This document shows, piece after piece, positions 59,584-64,000 of a stretch of DNA of 64,000 bases. Source of the DNA: Mesorhizobium sp. (GTDB taxonomy: Bacteria > Pseudomonadota > Alphaproteobacteria > Rhizobiales > Rhizobiaceae); NCBI RefSeq assembly GCF_004963255.1, contig NZ_SUGA01000005.1:35134-99133 (forward strand), written 5' to 3'. The notes beneath the pieces are model-generated. The model did not search any database. It was not told the DNA's origin and saw nothing but the letters and a program-made list of their open reading frames with translations. Each line of letters starts with the position of its first letter. Position 1 is the first letter of the stretch. The translations under genes were made by a program, and so were the position numbers.

Positions 59584-60705
59584 TCACTGCGAGTGCCGTT
59601 TTTTAGTCGCGCCCGGTATGGCCGCCTCGATTACCTTTTTCATGACGGTGGGCAGCGCTTCCCCGGAAATTTCATGGGCCAGCGACCAGAAATGCCCCGA
59701 CGGCGCATCGCCTCTGACTCTGGCATGAAAGATTTCGAGCTCAAGCGCGAAATGGGTGAAGACATGGCCGATCTGCCCGGCGCGCCGCCAATCGGCGGGA
59801 AAGGGCGCGGCGTCGGCCGTCGTGGCGCCGTCGATCCGCGCCGTCCAGCCCGTGGTCGGCACCTCGGTCATGCCGCCGAGCAGGCCTTTCTCAGGCCGCT
59901 TGCGCAGCAGGATGGCGCCGTCATTGCGCTCGGCGACGAAGGCCGCGCCCTTGCGCAACGGCTTATCGTCCTTCGGCAGGCGGACCGGAAAACGCTCGGG
60001 ATCGCCGCTGAGAATTGCGCTGCAATCCTCGCGGACCGGGCACAGCATGCAGCGCGGCCGTTTCGGCGTACAGATCGTCGCGCCGAGATCCATCATCGCC
60101 TGGGCGAAATCGCCGGGCCGCGTCTGCGGCACCAGCTCTTCGATCAGCGCGCGGATTTGCGGCTTGGCCTCGCTGAGCGGGGTTTCGATCGAATAGAGCC
60201 GGGTCATGACCCGCTCGACATTGCCGTCGACGACCGCCGCCGGCCGGTCGAAGGCGATCGCCGCGATGGCCGCCGCGGTATAGGCGCCGATCCCGGGCAA
60301 TTCGCGCAGGCCCGCCTCGGTGTCGGGAAAGCGGCCGCCCCGCAGCGCGACGAGGTCGGCGCAGGCCTTCAAATTGCGCGCCCTGGAATAGTAGCCAAGC
60401 CCGGCCCAGGCTTTCATCACGTCTTCGGCGGGGGCCGCCGCCAGCGCCTCGACCGTCGGCCATTTCTCGACGAAATTGCGGAAATAGGCCTTTACCGCCT
60501 CGACTGTGGTCTGCTGCAGCATCACCTCGGACAGCCACACGCGATAAGGATCGGCCCTCACGCCGCGCGCAAACCCAACCGGCGTGACGCGCCAGGGCAG
60601 GTCGCGGTGATGCGCGTCGTACCAGGCAAGCAGGCGGGACGCGATGCCCATGTCTTCGGACGCGGCTTTCTGTGATGCCTTGCGGGTCTGGTCGAGCGGT
60701 GCCAT
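59584..60705 (-). CDS. mutY: A/G-specific adenine glycosylase
   Basis: 373 residues. MutY removes adenine mispaired with 8-oxoguanine. The catalytic Glu is in LSEVMLQQTTVEAV, the helix-hairpin-helix is LRELPGIGAYTAAAI followed by VVDGNVERVM with the catalytic Asp, and the 4Fe-4S cluster motif C-x6-C-x2-C-x5-C is CTPKRPRCMLCPVREDC. The C-terminal Nudix-like domain (about 245-365, RPEKGLLGGMTEVPTTGW) recognises 8-oxoG. Its start is 32 bp from the divergent dciA start, so the two promoters share the gap. Confidence 0.96.
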   Translation of the reverse strand: MAPLDQTRKASQKAASEDMGIASRLLAWYDAHHRDLPWRVTPVGFARGVRADPYRVWLSEVMLQQTTVEAVKAYFRNFVEKWPTVEALAAAPAEDVMKAWAGLGYYSRARNLKACADLVALRGGRFPDTEAGLRELPGIGAYTAAAIAAIAFDRPAAVVDGNVERVMTRLYSIETPLSEAKPQIRALIEELVPQTRPGDFAQAMMDLGATICTPKRPRCMLCPVREDCSAILSGDPERFPVRLPKDDKPLRKGAAFVAERNDGAILLRKRPEKGLLGGMTEVPTTGWTARIDGATTADAAPFPADWRRAGQIGHVFTHFALELEIFHARVRGDAPSGHFWSLAHEISGEALPTVMKKVIEAAIPGATKKRHSQ

Positions 60706-60737
60706 TGATCGGATGAACTGGGGACTGGAGAACGCAC

Positions 60738-61247
60738 ATGGCAGGGAAAAGGGCCTTCGGCAATCCCGTTCCGGTAAGCGATCTCGCCACCGAGATCCTC
60801 GACCCGGTGCTGAAGAAGCGCGCCGGCATCTCGATCGGGCTGGTGCAGTCCTGGGAGGAAATCGCCGGGCCGCGCTTGGCCACTCATTCGCGCCCGGAAA
60901 AAATCCAGTGGCCGCGCCGGCTGCATGAGGACGATCCGTTCGAGCCGGCGACGCTGATCGTCGCCTGCGAGGGCATGGCGGCGCTGCACCTGCAGCACGA
61001 GGCCGGTGAGGTCATCAACCGCGTCAACGCCTTCCTGGGCTTCAACGCCATCGGCCGCATCAAGATCCTGCAGAAGCCGGTGCTTTCGCAAAGGGCGCGG
61101 CCGAAGCCTGCGCCGCGACCCTTGACCGAGCCCGAGAAGGCGAAGCTTTCGCATCTGGTCGGCAAGATTGAGGATGACGGCCTGCGCGCTTCGCTGGAGC
61201 GGCTCGGCGCCACAATTTTGGGTGAAAGGAAGCCCAAAGGGTCGTAA
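60738..61247 (+). CDS. DciA-like protein (DUF721)
   Basis: 169 residues. The DUF721 core is present: ILDPVLKKRAGISIGLVQSW (about 20-39), EEIAGPRLATHSRPEKIQW, LIVACEGMAALHLQHEAGEV and INRVNAFLGFNAIGRIKILQ. DciA is the ancestral loader of the replicative helicase DnaB in bacteria that lack DnaC/DnaI; alphaproteobacterial members often carry this C-terminal tail. Role here is inferred from family. It is in the conserved order mutY-dciA-dsbA-smc. Confidence 0.85.
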   Translation: MAGKRAFGNPVPVSDLATEILDPVLKKRAGISIGLVQSWEEIAGPRLATHSRPEKIQWPRRLHEDDPFEPATLIVACEGMAALHLQHEAGEVINRVNAFLGFNAIGRIKILQKPVLSQRARPKPAPRPLTEPEKAKLSHLVGKIEDDGLRASLERLGATILGERKPKGS

Positions 61248-61401
61248 GAAGCGTCATGAATGCGTCACCAATCTCGCGCATTCGTGATGCTCGTGATTAA
61301 GTTTCGCGATTGGATTGGGGATCGCGATGCCTTAATTCGCGCCAACTCTCGCCTTTTCTAGCCCTTGCATTGCAAAATCCAACCGATATCAGGTGATTCG
61401 C

Positions 61402-62148
61402 ATGAACCGTGCCCCGTTTGGCAATAGCTTGTCCCGCAGAAACCTTCTGACAGCGCTGGCCGTTGTTCCTGCGGTGGCGCTGCTTGCCGCATGCAGCGAC
61501 TCCGGCGAGGAGGCCAAGGCCGCCGACGTGGAGCCCGCCGACCCGTCGACGCCTGCCAAGCCCGCCGCTACTCCGGCGGCCGCACAGGTGCCGGAAGCAC
61601 AGGGCACGGTCGACATGGCGGAACTGCTCAAGCCCGGCGCGCTGCCCGAAAAGCAGCTCGGCAAGGACGACGCCAAGGTCACCATCGTCGAATATGCGTC
61701 GATGACCTGCCCGCATTGCGCGCATTTCGCCATGACCACTTTCCCTGAGTTGAAGACCAAGTACATCGACACCGGCAAGGCGCGCTATATCCTGCGCGAA
61801 TTCCCGTTCGATCCGAGCGCCGAGGCCGGCTTCATGCTGGCGCGCTGCTCCAAGGACAATTACTTCGCCATGGTCGACGTGCTGTTCAAGCAGCAGCCGA
61901 GCTGGGTTGGTGTCAACAACACCAAGGAAGCGCTGCTGCAGATCTCGAAGCTCGCCGGTTTTACACAGGAGTCCTTTGAGTCCTGCTTGACGGACCAGAA
62001 ACTTCTGGACGATGTGAGAGCGGTCCAGAAACGCGGAGCGGACGAGTTCAAGGTCGACTCGACGCCGACCTTCTTCATCAACGGAAAGACCTACAAAGGG
62101 GCGATGTCGATTGAGGAAATGTCGGCCATCATCGACCCTCTGCTCTGA
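61402..62148 (+). CDS. DsbA-like thiol-disulfide lipoprotein
   Basis: 248 residues from the ATG at 61402; an upstream GTG at 61393 is in frame but less likely. The N-terminus LSRRNLLTALAVVPAVALLA ends in LLAAC, a lipobox, with an SRRNLL stretch that recalls a Tat signal. A Pro/Ala linker (about 36-65) precedes a DsbA-type thioredoxin domain with the active site TCPHCAHF and cis-Pro in DSTPTFFING. It likely oxidises or isomerises disulfides at the inner membrane or periplasm. A 10-bp near-perfect dyad lies in the 154-bp gap before it. Confidence 0.9.
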   Translation: MNRAPFGNSLSRRNLLTALAVVPAVALLAACSDSGEEAKAADVEPADPSTPAKPAATPAAAQVPEAQGTVDMAELLKPGALPEKQLGKDDAKVTIVEYASMTCPHCAHFAMTTFPELKTKYIDTGKARYILREFPFDPSAEAGFMLARCSKDNYFAMVDVLFKQQPSWVGVNNTKEALLQISKLAGFTQESFESCLTDQKLLDDVRAVQKRGADEFKVDSTPTFFINGKTYKGAMSIEEMSAIIDPLL

Positions 62149-62211
62149 CATCCAGGCCGCGCCGAAGCGGTCCGGCTTCGGCGCCCACGCCTGTAGTGTT
62201 GGGCGGCGCGA

Positions 62212-64000
62212 ATGAAATTTTCGCGCCTTCGCCTTCTCGGTTTCAAATCCTTCGTCGAGCCTGGCGAGTTCGTCATCGAACGCGGGCTGACCGGCATTGT
62301 CGGGCCGAACGGCTGCGGCAAGTCGAACCTCGTCGAAGCTTTGCGCTGGGTGATGGGCGAAAGCTCCTACAAGAACATGCGCGCGTCCGGCATGGACGAC
62401 GTGATCTTCTCTGGCTCCGGCGCGCGTCCGGCCCGCAACACCGCCGAAGTCACGCTTTTCCTCGACAACACGGACCGTACCGCGCCCGCCGCCTTCAACG
62501 ATGCCGACGAACTGCAGGTGTCGCGCCGCATCGAGCGCGAGGCCGGCTCGCTCTACCGCATCAACGGCAAGGAGGCCCGCGCCAAGGACGTGCAGTTGCT
62601 CTTTGCCGACCAGTCGACCGGCGCACGCTCGCCCTCCATGGTCGGCCAGGGCCGCATCGGCGAGCTGATCCAGGCAAAGCCGCAGGCGCGCCGCGCGCTG
62701 CTCGAAGAAGCAGCCGGCATTTCCGGCCTGCACACGCGCCGGCACGAGGCCGAGCTTCGCCTCAAGGCTGCCGAGCAGAATCTCGAACGGCTGGACGACG
62801 TCGTCGGCGAGCTGGAAGGCCAGATCGAAAGCCTGAAGCGCCAGGCGCGCCAGGCCTCGCGCTTCAAGAACCTGTCGGCCGATATCCGCAAGGCCGAGGC
62901 GACGCTCCTGCATCTGCGCTGGACGCTGGCAAAAGCCCAGGAAGGCGAGGCGCGCTCCGCCCTTGCCGTTGCCACCACGCTGGTCGGCGACCGCGCCGCC
63001 GCCCAGATGGCCGCGGCCAGGGAGCAGGGCATCGCCGCCCATCGGCTGCCGGACCTGCGCGACGCCGAAGCCGCCGCGGCCGCCGCCTTCCAGCGCCTGT
63101 CGATCGCCAAGACGCAGATCGAGGAAGAGGCCGGCCGCATCCGCGCGCGCCAGACCGAGCTTGAGCGCCGTCTGCAGCAGCTCGACGCCGACATCGCCCG
63201 CGAGGAGCGGATGGTGCGCGACAATGCCGACATCCTCGAGCGCCTGCGCACCGAGGAAGCAGAGCTCAATTCGGAAAACGCCGGCGCCGTCGAGCGCGAG
63301 GCGACCACACGCGCCGCCTTCGAGCAGGCAGGTGCTACGCTGTCGCAAAGCGAGGCAAGACTTACCGCGCTGACCGCCGAGCGCGCCGAGGCGGCGGCCT
63401 CGCGCCACCAGATTGAGCGCTCGCTGCGCGAAACCGCCGAGCGCCGCGATCGCTTCGCCCGCCAGCTCGCCGAGGTCGACCGCGAGCTTTCCGACATCGT
63501 CGCGCGCATTTCCGGCCTGCCCGATCCCGCTGAAAAGCGGCTGCTGGTCGAGGACGCCCTGGTCCGGCTGGAAGAGAGCGAGGCCGGCGCCATTGCCGCC
63601 GAGCAGGCGGTCGCCGAGGCCCGCGCCACCGAGAGCGCCGCAAGGCCGCCGCTGCAGGATGCCAGGGCGGAACTGGCGCGCATTGAGACGGAAGCGCGCA
63701 CGCTGGCGAAGATCCTCAACGCCACCAGCGGCGGCGATCTTTTCCCGTCGGTGCTTGAGCAGATCAGCGTCGAGCGCGGCTACGAGACGGCGCTTGGCGC
63801 GGCGCTTGGCGAGGACCTCGACGTGCCACTCGACCGCAGCGCCCCGGTGCATTGGGGCGAAAGCGCGGTGCAGCCGGGCGATGCCGTATTGCCCGAGGGT
63901 GTGAAGAGCCTGGCAAGCGTGGTGCATGCGCCGGCGCAACTCGCCCGCCGCCTGGCGCAGATCGGCATTGTCGACGCCGCCGACGGCCGTCGTCTTCAGG
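62212..64000 (+). CDS. smc: Chromosome segregation protein SMC, 3' end beyond the window
   Basis: 596 codons are visible before the window ends; a full SMC has about 1,150. The start is the ATG at 62212 (MKFSRLRLLGFKSFVEPGEF). The Walker A loop is GPNGCGKSN (31-39), with the R-loop LVEALRWVMGESS, then FLDNTDRT and the Q-loop region. From about 170 to 500 the protein is a long coiled coil rich in Ala, Glu, Arg and Leu. The hinge begins near GGDLFPSVLEQISVERGYET (about 508-527). It packs DNA with ScpAB; the N-terminal head closes with the missing C-terminal Walker B. Confidence 0.96.
   Translation, partial: MKFSRLRLLGFKSFVEPGEFVIERGLTGIVGPNGCGKSNLVEALRWVMGESSYKNMRASGMDDVIFSGSGARPARNTAEVTLFLDNTDRTAPAAFNDADELQVSRRIEREAGSLYRINGKEARAKDVQLLFADQSTGARSPSMVGQGRIGELIQAKPQARRALLEEAAGISGLHTRRHEAELRLKAAEQNLERLDDVVGELEGQIESLKRQARQASRFKNLSADIRKAEATLLHLRWTLAKAQEGEARSALAVATTLVGDRAAAQMAAAREQGIAAHRLPDLRDAEAAAAAAFQRLSIAKTQIEEEAGRIRARQTELERRLQQLDADIAREERMVRDNADILERLRTEEAELNSENAGAVEREATTRAAFEQAGATLSQSEARLTALTAERAEAAASRHQIERSLRETAERRDRFARQLAEVDRELSDIVARISGLPDPAEKRLLVEDALVRLEESEAGAIAAEQAVAEARATESAARPPLQDARAELARIETEARTLAKILNATSGGDLFPSVLEQISVERGYETALGAALGEDLDVPLDRSAPVHWGESAVQPGDAVLPEGVKSLASVVHAPAQLARRLAQIGIVDAADGRRLQ

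Noticed and set aside
61297..63939. 880-codon minus-strand frame opposite dsbA and smc
   Set aside because: It runs across two real genes and their gap on the other strand, without recognisable domains.

Overview
The window is 64 kb of GC-rich bacterial chromosome from an alphaproteobacterium of the order Hyphomicrobiales (Rhizobiales), most likely Mesorhizobium or a close relative. This placement rests on gene content and order: a coxB-coxA-ctaB-coxF-ctaG-coxC-DUF983-surf1 block followed by ispH-thrB-rnhA, a thrC-M16 protease-GNAT block, ccrM, mutY-dciA-dsbA-smc, an invasion-locus-B (IalB) protein, a caspase-like/BTLCP pair, and several families of short palindromic intergenic repeats typical of rhizobia. 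It is inference; no 16S rRNA gene, tRNA, prophage, intact insertion sequence or CRISPR array was found.

Layout. 1-9.2 kb is an accessory carbon-source region. It holds the 3' end of an AraC-type regulator, a secreted GH25 lysozyme-like protein, a second AraC-type regulator, and a sugar ABC transporter (binding protein, single-domain ATPase, permease). An SDR dehydrogenase and an FGGY kinase follow; together these look like a pentitol/pentose uptake and catabolism unit. 9.4-12.0 kb carries an acyl-CoA dehydrogenase and an enoyl-CoA hydratase-like protein. 12.0-18.7 kb is housekeeping: pdxH, a small surface lipoprotein, a DnaJ-class co-chaperone, fabI, a histidine phosphatase, a DUF1344 protein, aroC and ribB. 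19.0-21.0 kb is an MFS exporter/TetR divergon with three identical-half-site operators. 21-30.8 kb has a membrane protein, bluB under a cobalamin riboswitch, an HDAC-like deacetylase with xseB, a DUF2277 protein, a pirin, dxs, a GFA-type protein, tlyA and a TrmA/RlmD-type methyltransferase.

30.9-37.4 kb is an envelope and regulatory patch: a large secreted caspase-fold protein that has lost both catalytic residues, a convergent BTLCP protease-like protein, an antitoxin remnant, tldD, a YbjN protein and an IalB protein. 37.7-46.9 kb is the aa3-type cytochrome c oxidase operon with its assembly factors, then ispH, thrB and rnhA. 46.9-57.6 kb has a DUF2938 membrane protein, a peroxiredoxin, a free-standing DsbD N-domain protein, yqgE, a large membrane GGDEF/EAL protein with a degenerate GGDEF site, a GNAT acetyltransferase, an M16 peptidase, thrC, a lipoprotein and a HAD phosphatase. 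57.7-64 kb has ccrM, a second HAD phosphatase, mutY, dciA, a DsbA-like lipoprotein and the first two thirds or so of smc, cut by the window end.

Most of the window is ordinary core genome. The points most worth following are the catalytically dead caspase-fold protein with its tandem LPTVNG repeats, the three-operator TetR switch, the bluB riboswitch, the inactive GTP-cyclohydrolase-like half of RibB, a 118-bp repeated palindromic element with three copies, and the GGCAGTAG-type octamer hairpins at two sites. I found no convincing wholly new multi-gene system.
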